Below, piece after piece: positions 16,495 through 25,800 of a stretch of 37,464 nucleotides of DNA. The DNA lies in the NCBI GenBank assembly GCA_947307005.1, contig CAMZHY010000002.1:1-37464 (forward strand), in the 5' to 3' direction. The stretch comes from an uncultured Planctomycetaceae bacterium (GTDB taxonomy: Bacteria; Planctomycetota; Planctomycetia; Pirellulales; Thermoguttaceae). The stretch's first letter is position 1. Each line of letters opens with the position of its first letter. Below the pieces are notes generated by a model. The model saw only the letters and a program-made list of their open reading frames with translations, ran no database searches and was not told where the DNA came from. The position numbers and the translations under genes were made by a program.

Positions 16495-18675
16495 CTAGTT
16501 GAGTTCGCTCGCCTCTTCCCAGTGCTCGTAGAGACGTTTGATCGCCTCTTCTTCCTCTTGTATCTGAAGCTGCAACTCCTTCATTTTCGCTCCGTCGCGG
16601 ACGACTTCGGGCTTCGTCATATCTTCGGCGAGCGTTTGCATATGCGTTTCGCGAATGAATATTTCGTCTTCGATTTCAGAGACTTTGCGAAACGGAAACT
16701 TGCGTTTGCGTTTTTCCGTCTTTGGCTTGACGCGCCCCTGCGCTTCCTTGAAATTCTGTTCCGCGTACTTGGAAGGATCGCCCTGCTTGTAGCTTGGAAC
16801 GCCGTTCGTCTTTCGCGCGACGTCGGAGTCGGAATCGAGGTTTCTGACGGCGCCTTTGTTTCGTCCTTTTCCGGGCGCGGGCTTCGGCGTCGCCGACGGA
16901 GTTTGGGCGGCGCCCTTGTTCTTTGACGGCGCCGTTTTCTCGAGCGACGAACGGCGCGACATGTTGGAATTCGCCGACGTTTTCGTCTCGGGCTGGATTT
17001 TGCCCGGTACGAACGGGACGTCGAGCGCGTTCGGGAGGAACGGATCCGCCATGAGACCGCGCGAAACCATATGACGGAACGTGGAGTAGTTTCCGTCGAC
17101 GATCTTATAGGTCGCGTTGGGCTGAAAGACGAGGAGTTTGTCCGCGACTTGGTCGACAAAATAACGGTCGTGACTGATGAAAATCACGCTTCCGCCGAAA
17201 TTTTTCAACGCTTTTTCGAGCGCTTCGCGCGCCCAAAGGTCGAGGTGGTTCGTCGGTTCGTCGAGGATAAGAACGTTCGGATCGTCCGCGGCGAGTTTAG
17301 CGAGCGCCGCGCGACATCGCTGGCCGCCGCTAAGATTGCAGACTTTTAGCAGCTGCTGGTCTCCGACGAGTCCAAACGCGGCGAGGAGCCTCCGTCGCGC
17401 AAGGTCTTCAAAGACCTTCTTCTTCGGACGAATCGCGTCGACGACGGGAATTTGATCGTCGACGACGCGAAGCTGCTGATCGAAATAGCCGACCGCGACG
17501 CCTTGACCGAAACGGACGGAGCCCGAATCGGGCGTTTCTTCGCCGAGCAGACATCGCAGGAACGTCGTTTTACCGCACCCGTTAGGGCCGAGAATCGCCC
17601 AACGTTCGCCGCGCTGAACGTCGAAGGCGACGTTGTTGAAAAGTTTGCGTTCGCCGTAGCCCTTCGAGAGATTGTCAATGCGGAAAACAAGGTCGCCGGT
17701 TCGGGACGCGGGAGGGAAGGTCATCGGAGGCGAGGTTACGTCGCGCGGGAGCTCGGGCGGCTCCGCTTCGAGACGTTCAAGTTTCTTACGGCGGTCTTCC
17801 GCTTGCGGCGCCGTGTTCTTGCCGTAATGATGACGGCGGATGAAATCTTTCGCCTTCTCGACCTCTTCGACCCATTTCTCGTACGTCTTCGTTTGCACGG
17901 CGAGTCGATCCGCTTTAAGCGTTTGATACTTGGTGAAGTTTCCCGGGTAGTCGTCGACCGTCCCCGCGTAAAGCTCGAACGTTCTGTTGGTCACGCGATC
18001 GAGGAAGTATCGGTCGTGGCTTACGAGGATAATCGCGGCTTTGGTCGTTTTAAGGAAGTCTTCAAGCCATTCGGTCGCGGCGAGATCGAGGTGGTTCGAC
18101 GGTTCGTCGAGAAGCATGATTTCGGGCTCTTCGAGGAGCAGTTTGGCGAGTCCCAATCGATTGAGTTCGCCGCCGCTGAGAGCCGAAACGCGCTTGTCGA
18201 AATCGTCTTCCGTGAAGCCGACGCCGAGGAGGATGCGTTCGACGCGACGCCCAATGTTATAGGCGTCTTTGCGCATCAGTTCTTCGTGCAGGTGGTCGTA
18301 CCGTCGAACGAGTCGGTCGCGCTCGGCGTCGTCGAGAGACGGATCCGCGATTTTTGCGACGATTTCTTCCGATTCTATCAGCGCTTGATGGAGCGCGTCG
18401 AGCGCTTTGCGTCCCGATTCGACGACGGTCTCCGTTGGATCGACGGTCGGACGCTGTTCAAGATATCCGAGCGTCGCGCCGCCAAAGAGTTCAAAACCGC
18501 CCTTTTCCGTTTCTTCGCGTCCGGAAAGAATATTCAACAGAGTCGTCTTACCGCATCCGTTCGGACCGACGAGACCGATTTTGTCCCCTTCGCGAACCTG
18601 AAAGGTCACGTCGGAGAGGACCGGCTCCGGGCCGAAATGTTTTCTAAGATGTTCGACGTTGAGTATGACCGCCAT
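16495..18675 (-). CDS. ABC-F family ATPase (Uup/YdiF-like), translation or ribosome factor
   Basis: Soluble twin-ABC protein of 726 residues without membrane segments. The first domain has Walker A GPNGCGKTTLL, signature LSGGELNRLGLAKLL and Walker B MLLDEPSNHLD. The second has GPNGCGKTTFL, LSGGQRCRAALAKLA and LILDEPTNHLD. The inter-domain P-site-tRNA-interaction linker lies around AEDRRKKLERLEAE, followed by a Pro-rich stretch. After residue 540 comes a lysine/alanine/proline-rich linker and then a C-terminal coiled coil (EIEDEIFIRETHMQTL to LYEHWEEASELN), as in Uup or YdiF. These proteins bind the ribosomal E-site to resolve stalled states, or in some lineages protect against antibiotics; which applies here cannot be told. 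ATG 18675 has GGGAG upstream. It heads the transporter block. Confidence 0.9.
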   Translation of the reverse strand: MAVILNVEHLRKHFGPEPVLSDVTFQVREGDKIGLVGPNGCGKTTLLNILSGREETEKGGFELFGGATLGYLEQRPTVDPTETVVESGRKALDALHQALIESEEIVAKIADPSLDDAERDRLVRRYDHLHEELMRKDAYNIGRRVERILLGVGFTEDDFDKRVSALSGGELNRLGLAKLLLEEPEIMLLDEPSNHLDLAATEWLEDFLKTTKAAIILVSHDRYFLDRVTNRTFELYAGTVDDYPGNFTKYQTLKADRLAVQTKTYEKWVEEVEKAKDFIRRHHYGKNTAPQAEDRRKKLERLEAEPPELPRDVTSPPMTFPPASRTGDLVFRIDNLSKGYGERKLFNNVAFDVQRGERWAILGPNGCGKTTFLRCLLGEETPDSGSVRFGQGVAVGYFDQQLRVVDDQIPVVDAIRPKKKVFEDLARRRLLAAFGLVGDQQLLKVCNLSGGQRCRAALAKLAADDPNVLILDEPTNHLDLWAREALEKALKNFGGSVIFISHDRYFVDQVADKLLVFQPNATYKIVDGNYSTFRHMVSRGLMADPFLPNALDVPFVPGKIQPETKTSANSNMSRRSSLEKTAPSKNKGAAQTPSATPKPAPGKGRNKGAVRNLDSDSDVARKTNGVPSYKQGDPSKYAEQNFKEAQGRVKPKTEKRKRKFPFRKVSEIEDEIFIRETHMQTLAEDMTKPEVVRDGAKMKELQLQIQEEEEAIKRLYEHWEEASELN

Positions 18676-18755
18676 TGACGCTCCCCAAAGAGTGATTTCA
18701 TGCGACGCGCTTCACGATGCAAACGCGTCGATTTTCACATTGACGTTTTCTCCTA

Positions 18756-18783
18756 ATTCTATCAGGAAAGGCAAGTTTAACAA
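18756..18783 (-). promoter_or_regulatory. Promoter of the ABC-F gene
   Basis: On the minus strand: TTGTTA (18778-18783), 16-nt spacer, TAGAAT (18756-18761), 80 nt upstream of the ATG at 18675. Confidence 0.5.
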
Positions 18784-18840
18784 GAGCGCGACCGTTCCGC
18801 GAAGAACGCTTGAGGGCGTTCGCGTTCCGAAAAAACGACG

Positions 18841-18869
18841 TTGCGTCATAAGAAAAAATAGGGTATTCT
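18841..18869 (+). promoter_or_regulatory. Promoter of kdsD
   Basis: TTGCGT (18841-18846), 17-nt spacer, TATTCT (18864-18869), about 70 nt before the ATG at 18940. The region between this promoter and the divergent ABC-F promoter holds no other gene. Confidence 0.55.
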
Positions 18870-18939
18870 CGCCTCGTTATCCGGCGGATATTGTTTTCGC
18901 CGGGGGGGTGGACGCGACTATCGGAAAGGACGCGACGTC

Positions 18940-20082
18940 ATGACGAGAGAAAACGACCTGCAAAGAGCGACGCTTCGGTTCCCCGGAAACTCGGCGACGT
19001 CGGACGTCGTTTCCATTGAGGGAACGCTCGCCCTCAAGCGGCGCGAGTATGTTCAAGAGTGGACGGGGAGCGACGCCGACGCGTTAAGCTACGCGAAGAG
19101 CGTCGTCCGCTCGGAAGCCGCCGCGATTCTTGGTCTTGTCGACGCGTTCGATTCTCGATTCTGCGAAGCGGTCTCGCTCGTTCTTGAATGCCGCGGACGC
19201 CTTGTGACGACGGGAATGGGCAAGGCGGGGTTAATTGCGCGCAAGATTGCGGCGACCGCCTCGTCGACCGGCTCGCCGAGTCATTTCGTGCATCCGGGCG
19301 AAGCGCGTCACGGGGACCTTGGCGCGATAACGCCGGACGACGTCGTTCTCGCGTTTTCCTACAGCGGCGAAACGGAAGAAGTTAAACGTATTCTCGGTCC
19401 CCTTGCGTCGCGCGGCGTTCCGATCGTCGCGATCGTCTCGACGGCGGAGAGCGCGCTTGGTCGCGCGGCGACGGTCGCGCTGGAAATCGGCAAGATCGAA
19501 GAGGCGGATTCGCTCCGGCTTGCGCCCAGTTCAAGCGCCGCCGCGATGCTTGCGATGGGGGACGCGCTCGCGTTAACCGTCAGTCGTCTGCGCGGGTTCC
19601 GCTCCGAGGATTTCGCTCGATTTCATCCCGGCGGCGCGCTGGGACTGAGTCTTAGCCGCGTTTGCGAGCTCATGCGCCCTCTTGAACAGTGTCGCGTCGC
19701 GTCGGACGCGACGTCGGTTCGCGACGTTTTTACGTCGTGCCGCAAACCTGGGCGTCGCGCGGGAGCCGTGCTGCTCCTCGATCATTCGGGAAAACTTTCT
19801 GGGATTTTTACGGACAGCGATCTTGCTCGGCTCTTTGAATCGCGTCGCGAAGACGCGCTCGATCGGCCTATTTCCGAAGTAATGACGCCGTCGCCGATTG
19901 CAATTTGCGCCGACGCGACGATGAAAGAGGCGGTCGAAATCCTCTCGAAACGAAAGATAAGCGAACTCCCCGCGCTCGACGAAGAAGGACGTCCCGTCGG
20001 AATTCTCGACGTGACCGACGTCGTCGCGTTCATGCCGGAACGAAAAGAAGAAAAAGAGACTTCCGACGATTTACGCGCTTGA
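18940..20082 (+). CDS. kdsD: D-arabinose 5-phosphate isomerase, KpsF/GutQ family
   Basis: Converts ribulose 5-phosphate to arabinose 5-phosphate, the first step towards Kdo of lipopolysaccharide; cytoplasmic. The 380 residues contain an N-terminal extension (about 45 residues without clear homology), a SIS sugar-isomerase domain (about 60-215) with GMGKAGLIARKIAAT (92-106), HPGEARHGDLGAI (118-130) and FSYSGETEE, and a FHPGGALG phrase. Two CBS domains follow (about 240-375: DSDLARLFESR..., VMTPSPIAICAD, ISELPALDEEGRPVGILDVTD). The usual length is about 320-330, so the extra is at the N-terminus. Start ATG 18940 has AAAGGA about 9 nt upstream. With LptB it argues for a Kdo-containing outer membrane. 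A sugar-specific GutQ-type role is possible but cannot be told apart by sequence. Confidence 0.9.
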   Translation: MTRENDLQRATLRFPGNSATSDVVSIEGTLALKRREYVQEWTGSDADALSYAKSVVRSEAAAILGLVDAFDSRFCEAVSLVLECRGRLVTTGMGKAGLIARKIAATASSTGSPSHFVHPGEARHGDLGAITPDDVVLAFSYSGETEEVKRILGPLASRGVPIVAIVSTAESALGRAATVALEIGKIEEADSLRLAPSSSAAAMLAMGDALALTVSRLRGFRSEDFARFHPGGALGLSLSRVCELMRPLEQCRVASDATSVRDVFTSCRKPGRRAGAVLLLDHSGKLSGIFTDSDLARLFESRREDALDRPISEVMTPSPIAICADATMKEAVEILSKRKISELPALDEEGRPVGILDVTDVVAFMPERKEEKETSDDLRA

Positions 20083-20095
20083 ACAAGAGAACGAA

Positions 20096-20170
20096 TGGGC
20101 TGTGTTGGATTCGAACCAGCGACCTTCTGGGTGTAAACCAGACGCTCTAACCAAACTGAGCTAACAGCCC
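20096..20170 (-). tRNA. tRNA-Val (anticodon UAC)
   Basis: Full cloverleaf on the minus strand: acceptor GGGCTGT/ACAGCCC, D-arm GCTC..GAGC, anticodon stem TCTGG/CCAGA with loop TTTACAC giving anticodon TAC, T-loop TTCGAAT. The discriminator base is A and CCA is not encoded. The T-stem GCTGG/CCAAC has one C-A mismatch. A strong promoter sits immediately upstream. Confidence 0.95.
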
Positions 20171-20183
20171 TTACGTTTGAGAC

Positions 20184-20211
20184 ATTGTAGTGTGAAAAAC
20201 GCTTGCGTCAA
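20184..20211 (-). promoter_or_regulatory. tRNA-Val promoter
   Basis: On the minus strand: TTGACG (20206-20211), 16-nt spacer, TACAAT (20184-20189). The -10 box ends 14 nt before the mature tRNA 5' end. Confidence 0.7.
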
Positions 20212-20231
20212 CCTGTCGACGTCGATATAAT
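20203..20231 (+). promoter_or_regulatory. Divergent promoter of the membrane protein gene
   Basis: TTGCGT (20203-20208), 17-nt spacer, perfect TATAAT (20226-20231). Its -35 box overlaps that of the tRNA-Val promoter on the other strand by three bases. Confidence 0.65.
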
Positions 20232-20305
20232 TTCCTCATCGGCGGGGCGCTGGCGCGCTCTTGGAACAAGATTGCGCAATTCAGGAAAACGGCGGACGCG
20301 CGACG

Positions 20306-20821
20306 ATGCATACGGTCTGGGCGAAATCTTTGGACGGCGGACGCATGGCGGCGACTCACGCGCTCGGGCTTATTATCGCCGGAGTCGTCGTGGCGTTTGC
20401 GATTTCTCAGTTTCGATACTACTTTGCGCTGACGAAGTTCTCAGAATCTCAGTTTCCAGGCGAGACGGAACGCGATCGCCATTTCTTTAAGCGTCAAGCG
20501 TGGCGACGCGTTCAAATTGCGGCCCTTTCTGGAATCGCAGGCGGTTGCATGCTCGCCGGACTCTTTGTTCCTTACGGAAGCTATCCCCGACTTTTCGCGC
20601 TCTTCTGGGTCGCGGTTGGACTCTTCGGCGTTTGGGTCGTCGCGCTTGCGCTCGTCGATTGCGTCGCGACGTGGCTGCATTTCGCGGAAGAACGGCAGGT
20701 TAACGAGGCGAAGCGACTTGCTCTTCGCTACAAAATCGATAAATTCCAAAAGGACGCGCTCCACGCTCGCGACGAACTCGAACGCGCCGACGAGAACTCA
20801 GACAAGACGGATCGCAAATAA
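20306..20821 (+). CDS. Small integral membrane protein, unknown function
   Basis: I do not recognise a family. From ATG 20306 it has 171 residues; a TTG start at 20261 (186 residues) is possible, and both lie downstream of the TATAAT promoter. A GGCGGA sequence 9 nt before 20306 supports the shorter form, and a third candidate is the ATG at 20345. Three hydrophobic segments are clear: GLIIAGVVVAFAISQF, ALSGIAGGCMLAGLFV and LFALFWVAVGLFGVWVVALA. The C-terminal 45 residues are highly charged and helical (HFAEERQVNEAKRLALRY onward), probably cytoplasmic coiled coil. The second hypothetical gene follows after 35 nt in the same direction, so they may be co-transcribed. Confidence 0.7.
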   Translation: MHTVWAKSLDGGRMAATHALGLIIAGVVVAFAISQFRYYFALTKFSESQFPGETERDRHFFKRQAWRRVQIAALSGIAGGCMLAGLFVPYGSYPRLFALFWVAVGLFGVWVVALALVDCVATWLHFAEERQVNEAKRLALRYKIDKFQKDALHARDELERADENSDKTDRK

Positions 20822-20856
20822 CGCGTCCGCAATTTTACGACGTCAAGTGATTGGTC

Positions 20857-21600
20857 ATGGCGACATCATCGAAAACGCTACCGTCAAATTTTCTGTTTCG
20901 CTTTCGCTTTTTTTGTCGACGGTGGGACGCTCCTTCGCCGCGCTCCGTCGAACCGGAGACGCTCGACGCCTCGTTCCGCGTTCCTATATGGTCGTTGGTT
21001 TCCAAAAGCGACGACGCGATGGAACGACGGATGCAGGAGCCGGTCGAGTCGGTTGGCGTCAATGAGAAAAACGCGGATCTTTTTGATTTTCGAATCGGTT
21101 GGTCGCCCGACGGGCTTATCTTGACGATTGTTTCGTCTGGAAAGGACGAGCAGCCGTGCTGGCCTCGGTCGGCGCTGGAAAGAGCGGATTCGCTGAGGCT
21201 CTGTCTCGATATGAGAGACATGAGAGACGCGCGCCGCGGGACGCGTTTTTGCTACAAATTCGCGTTCTTCCCGCTGATTGGCGAATCGACGCGGTCCGCG
21301 AGGCCGCTCGCGCAGTGGCTTCCTATCAATCGCGCGCGCGAAGTCCCGACGGGAGTCGACGTCGATTCTTTCGTCATGGCTTCGCGACTGAAAGACGACG
21401 GTTATTCTTTTACCGCTTTCATTCCCGGCGCGTTTCTCAACGGCTATGATCCCGGCTTTTTCGATCGCTTCGGGATGCATTTTACGCTTTCGGACTCCCC
21501 TCGCGGCGTCTTTACGCTACAACACGCCCCGCCGATTCCTTATGAAGACGATCCAAGTCTGTGGTCGTCCTTCGTCATGACGGACGCTAAGGAAGACTAA
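20857..21600 (+). CDS. Hypothetical protein with CBM9/DOMON-like beta-sandwich features
   Basis: 247 residues from ATG 20857 (a TTG six bases earlier is also in frame). No family is certain. The layout DLFDFRIGWSPDGLILTIV, then ADSLRLCLDMRDMRDARRG, FCYKFAFFPL, GYSFTAFIPGAFLNGYDP, FGMHFTLSDSPRGVFTLQ resembles the carbohydrate-binding family 9/DOMON type of beta-sandwich, where D-S-L-x-L-x-x-D-x-R-D is a recurrent strand-turn motif. There is no signal peptide, although the N-terminal 25 residues contain a short aromatic-basic stretch (FLFRFRFFCRRW). A cytosolic or peripheral location is therefore more likely. It probably shares the promoter at 20203-20231. Confidence 0.65.
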   Translation: MATSSKTLPSNFLFRFRFFCRRWDAPSPRSVEPETLDASFRVPIWSLVSKSDDAMERRMQEPVESVGVNEKNADLFDFRIGWSPDGLILTIVSSGKDEQPCWPRSALERADSLRLCLDMRDMRDARRGTRFCYKFAFFPLIGESTRSARPLAQWLPINRAREVPTGVDVDSFVMASRLKDDGYSFTAFIPGAFLNGYDPGFFDRFGMHFTLSDSPRGVFTLQHAPPIPYEDDPSLWSSFVMTDAKED

Positions 21601-21629
21601 TTCGACTCGTCGCGTCGACGTTGTAAAAA

Positions 21630-21666
21630 AAGAAGGCGTTCTCCAAAGGAAGGAGAACGCCTTCTT
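21630..21666. terminator. Bidirectional intrinsic terminator
   Basis: AAGAAGGCGTTCTCC and GGAGAACGCCTTCTT form a perfect stem of about 15 bp around loop AAAGGAA. On the minus strand a run of Ts follows the stem, so it best serves the ABC ATPase gene ending at 21690; on the plus strand T-richness is weaker but adequate. Confidence 0.9.
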
Positions 21667-21689
21667 GACGTTGTTTTGAACTTTGAAAT

Positions 21690-22388
21690 TCATTCCGCCC
21701 TAGAGGCGTCTTGTTCGGCGAGTTTTCGTTTCGCGACGAGATTGACGTCGGTCAGAAGGTCGACGCGGCTAAACTGCTCCGCGACCGCGGGAGAGTGCGT
21801 GACGAGAATCAGCGCGACGTTTTCGTCGCGGCACGTGTTGCGCAGCATGTCGACGACGATCTGCTGGTTGCCGACGTCGACGTTTGCGGTCGGCTCGTCC
21901 GCGAGCACAAGTTTCGGATTGTTCGCGAGCGCGCGCGCGACCGAAACGCGCTGCTGCTCCCCGACGCTCATTTGACTCGGCTTGTGGTGGAGACGCTTTC
22001 CAAGTCCGACGCGCTCCAAAAGATCGACGGCGCGCTTCTTGTCGTGACGTCCTGCGAACGCCATCCCGAGTTGGACGTTCTCAAGCGCCGTAAAGCCCGG
22101 CAAGAGATTGAACGTCTGAAAAACGTAGCCAATGCGACGCGCGCGAAACTGATCGCGTTCCGATTCCGTGAGAAGCGGCGTGTTCCACCCGTCGATGAGA
22201 ACCTGACCGGACGTCGGTCGAAGAATGCCCGCGATAATGTGTAGCAACGTCGTTTTACCGCACCCTGACGGACCGATCACGACCACCTGTTCTCCCGCGT
22301 CGACGCTCCAGTGGGGCACGTCGAGAATTGGCAATTCTTCTCCGCTTGGTTCCTGATACGATTTCTTGAGATTCTTCAGTTCTAACAT
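21690..22388 (-). CDS. ABC transporter ATP-binding protein, LolD/MacB-type
   Basis: Cytoplasmic ATPase of 232 residues, the usual length for the LolD/MacB/FtsE-like group. Walker A GPSGCGKTTLL, Q-loop YVFQTFNLLPGFTALENV, signature MSVGEQQRVSVARALA (Val at the second Gly of the common LSGGQ), Walker B LVLADEPTANVD, switch His in LVTHSPAV. The VFQTFNLLP and LADEPTANVD phrases are typical of the group that drives lipoprotein release or mechanotransmission. ATG 22388 is preceded by AGGAG at 5 nt. No permease is adjacent on this strand, so the partner must be elsewhere. A terminator directly follows. Assignment to lipoprotein export rather than drug efflux is uncertain. Confidence 0.88.
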   Translation of the reverse strand: MLELKNLKKSYQEPSGEELPILDVPHWSVDAGEQVVVIGPSGCGKTTLLHIIAGILRPTSGQVLIDGWNTPLLTESERDQFRARRIGYVFQTFNLLPGFTALENVQLGMAFAGRHDKKRAVDLLERVGLGKRLHHKPSQMSVGEQQRVSVARALANNPKLVLADEPTANVDVGNQQIVVDMLRNTCRDENVALILVTHSPAVAEQFSRVDLLTDVNLVAKRKLAEQDASRAE

Positions 22389-22426
22389 CTCGACTCCTGC
22401 GCGCTACGTCGGTCGCGACGCGCGCC

Positions 22427-22455
22427 GTTATATAAAGACGCGTCTTGCGACCCAA
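22427..22455 (-). promoter_or_regulatory. Candidate promoter of the LolD-like gene
   Basis: On the minus strand: TTGGGT (22450-22455), 17-nt spacer, TATAAC (22427-22432), about 38 nt upstream of the ATG at 22388. Confidence 0.4.
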
Positions 22456-22500
22456 CCGTTCCCATTTTACACAAAGACCCCTCTTTTTTCAAGCGCTTCT

Positions 22501-22528
22501 CCCGTCGCCGTCGCGACGGGATTTTTTT
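22501..22528 (+). terminator. Plus-strand intrinsic terminator with no gene upstream
   Basis: CCCGTCGC (22501-22508), loop CGTC, GCGACGGG (22513-22520), then ATTTTTTT. It is oriented for plus-strand transcription, yet the only gene upstream on this side, the LolD-like one, is on the minus strand. It may stop antisense read-through or end a short RNA. Confidence 0.7.
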
Positions 22529-22557
22529 CAAAAGTTTTATTATTATTTGGTCGATTT

Positions 22558-22586
22558 TTGCCTATATTGCGTAAATTTTTTATATT
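22558..22586 (+). promoter_or_regulatory. Candidate distal promoter of the surface protein gene
   Basis: TTGCCT (22558-22563), 17-nt spacer, TATATT (22581-22586), just after the orphan terminator. Use of this promoter would give a leader of about 295 nt before the ATG at 22889. The 500-bp gap from 22389 to 22888 holds no other convincing gene. Confidence 0.4.
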
Positions 22587-22738
22587 AACCCAAAATAACG
22601 ACGCAGTTTCTTCCTCTTCGCATAAAATTGAAGTCAAAGAGGAACTCCAAGGGACGACGCGCGTTCTAAAATCGGGGATATTTCGACGTTCTCGCTCTTA
22701 GAACGACGTTTTGTCGCTTGCTTGTCGAGCGTTTTTGG

Positions 22739-22766
22739 TTGATAATATTGACAAATTGGATAAAAT
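22739..22766 (+). promoter_or_regulatory. Candidate proximal promoter of the surface protein gene
   Basis: TTGATA (22739-22744), 16-nt spacer, TAAAAT (22761-22766), about 115 nt before the start codon. Confidence 0.5.
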
Positions 22767-22888
22767 ATGCGCGTCCGACGTCGTTTCAAATTTCAATCGA
22801 CGTTAGACGGTCGCCGTAATCAAGCGCCTTGCGCGCGTCGGAATTTGCGGACTCCGCGAGTCCGAGACGTTATTGAAGGGAAGTGAAA

Positions 22889-25800
22889 ATGGATTTTTCA
22901 TCGGCATTTCGTCGTCTTTTCAGTCAGAAAACGCGCCGTGAATCAGGACGTCGCGAGGATGGGTCGGTCCGTCGTCTTCGCCTTTTTGAAACGCTTGAAG
23001 CCCGTCAGATGCTCGACGCCGCGTCTATTTATGAAACGCTTCCCGAGATTATCACGATCGCGGAAACGGACCAGACGTATCACTACGCGATCGAAGGTAA
23101 GAGTTCTGAAATTATCGACGCGAGTTCGGTCAACGGCTTGACCGCGTCCCTTCCTGAAGGACCGCAGGTCGCCTTTACCGTGTTGGAGACGAAGACGAAC
23201 GGCGCCGTCTCGACGCTCGGCGAAGTCGTCGTCCAGCTTTTCAGCGCTCCGAACGAGGCGCCTGTTTCTTCGAATCATTTTCTCGATCTTGTCGCCGACG
23301 GATACTACGACGGGCTGTCGATTCACCGAATTCTTTCCGATTTCATGTTCCAGGGCGGCTCGCCCGAGGGCGACGGAATCGGCGGTTCCGGACTCTCGAT
23401 TGTCGACGAGCATTCCGACGTTCTCACGCACAGTCGTCGTGGGACGGTCGCGTATGCGAACAATGGACCGGGCACGAGCGACGCGCAGTTTTACGTGATG
23501 TTCGACGCGGCGAAGTATTTGGACGGCTCTTACAACGTCTTTGGCTACGTCGTCGACGGTTACGACGTCGTCGATTACCTTGAGACGGTCGACGTCGTCG
23601 AGAACGCGAGGGGCGAGAAGTCCGTCCCCGTCGATTCTTATACGTTTTCCAACTTCCACGTCGTCGATGCGAACGACGTTTCGAGCGGCGTTTTACGGCT
23701 TGTCGCCGACGAAAATGCGAGCGGTTCGACGACCGTCTCGCTTATGACGACGTTCGCGTCGGGCGAGTCGGAGATGCAGGAAACGACGGTTTACGTCGGG
23801 AACGAAGGTCTGGCGGACTATATTCGGGCGACGCTCGATGAAATCGACTTCGATATAACCGCCGGCGAGTCGATCGCGGTTAGCCTTCCGAAAGAGTTCG
23901 GCGGTTACGACGTAACGTACGCGATCTCCGTCAATGAAGACGCGGCGCGTTACGGACTGACCACGGCGTTTACGCCGCCGGCGTCGAATCCCGACGCCCA
24001 AGATCCGTGGACCGATTTTACGATTAAGACGGACAGGGCGGGCGCGCAGACGTTGAATCTGTCGATCGTCGCGAAGGTCAACGAATCGATTTACGCCGGC
24101 ACGGTCGACAAGAGCGAGTTCGACGAGAGCGCTTACGGCGGAAACTATCAATTCTATGAGGACACTCGCACGGAAACCGAGTACGAATACGACTCGGCGA
24201 CCGGTCAGTTCAAACCGATTGTCAGCGATATTCCCGTCGTTCACGTCTACAAAATTCTCAACCTTTCGGCGACGGCGACGCAAGACGTCGTCGTTTCTCC
24301 CGTTACGCCGGAGGTCTCGATGGTCGCCGATTCCGTCGCGAATTACGACGGCGTCATGTACACGGCGTCGAGTTTTCTCAACGGCGACGTCGTCTTTTCA
24401 ATCGACGTTTATCGCTTTGACGAGCCGCCTATGCAGGACGACGAACTCCTCGTCGCGCTCGACGGCGAGCAGTACGCGTATAGTCGCGCTTATCACGCCT
24501 ACAACGAGGAAACGGGACTGGATCGCTATGAAATTAAACTCAGTTTGGACCATGAGCTTACGGAAGGCGCTCACACGCTGACGGTCCAAGACGCGCAGAG
24601 CGCGCCGACGCTTGGCGAATCGGCGGTCCTGAAGTTCAATTACGATCCGACTTCGCTTGCGTTCGTCGATTTTCCGTCGACGGTAACCGCGAGCGTCGGC
24701 GTCGCCGGATCCGTCAATCTTGCGACAAACAAGACGGACGCCGACGGGTCGCAGCGCGACGACGTCGCGTTCTCGTTCGTCGATTCGACGGCGGTCAGCT
24801 CGTTCCTCACCCTTTCGGAAGACGGCGTCCTTCAATGGATCGCGCCGACCGAGGCTATGATCGGAACTTACGACGTCGTCGTGCAAGCGACCGACGCGCT
24901 CGGCCGCGTCGCGACGAGCCCGATGACCTTCACGGTCGCCGGAGCGTTGACGTTCGCCGACTTCGACGACGTCGACGCCGCGACTGGCTCCGCCTATCTT
25001 GGACAGGTTTCCGCCTACGACGCGTCGGATCCCGAAGCCGTTGTTCGTTACGAGCTTGTCGACGAGACGAATCTTGTCATTAATCCGACGACCGGCGTTC
25101 TCTCCTGGGCGATTCCGAGCGATTACCTTGCCGGCGGCGTGAAGACGCGCCTTTACGATTTCACGGTCAAAGCGACGAAGATGGTCGAGCAAGAGGACGG
25201 AAGCTACGTCGATTCGGAAGGAGCGTCCGTCTCGAAAAAGTTCACGCTGACGATTACGAACGCCGCGTTTGAAGAAGACGCGACGCTTCTGCCGACGTGG
25301 AAGACGATCGAACCGCAGACCGCGACCGCGGGGACGCCGATTACCGTCGCGACCGTCGAAACGGCCCCGGCCGGCGTAACAGCCGTCGAATATCGCTTTA
25401 CGACCGACGCCCCCGAGGGAATGTCGATCGACTCGAACGGCGACGTCAAATGGACGACGACCGAGGATTATTTCGGCAATACGACGACGCCTTCCCGAAC
25501 GTATAACGTCGGCGTCGCAGCCCGGTCGATTGTCGGCGCGACCGACAAGACGATCGACTATACCGACTCGACGGAAACGTCCTTGACGATCAAACTCGTC
25601 AACCCGAAATACGAGGAAGCGGAACCCATTCTCAACGACCTCGCCGCCGACGAACTCGTCACGCATACCGACGCGACGTTTACGGCGACGATTACCGCGA
25701 CCGATCCGAACGGAACCGCCGACCGGATCGTCTACGCGATAGTGAACCAAACGGTTCCCGAAGGCATGACCCTCGACGCGACGTCGGGCGCGTTGACGTG

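Noticed and set aside
17452..18678. 408-residue plus-strand open frame opposite the ABC-F gene
   Set aside because: Mirror frame of a well-supported twin-ABC protein; no motif, no ribosome site.
22366..22701. 111-residue plus-strand open frame in the 22.4-22.9 kb gap
   Set aside because: It overlaps the LolD-like start and contains the orphan terminator and a promoter; no conserved motif.
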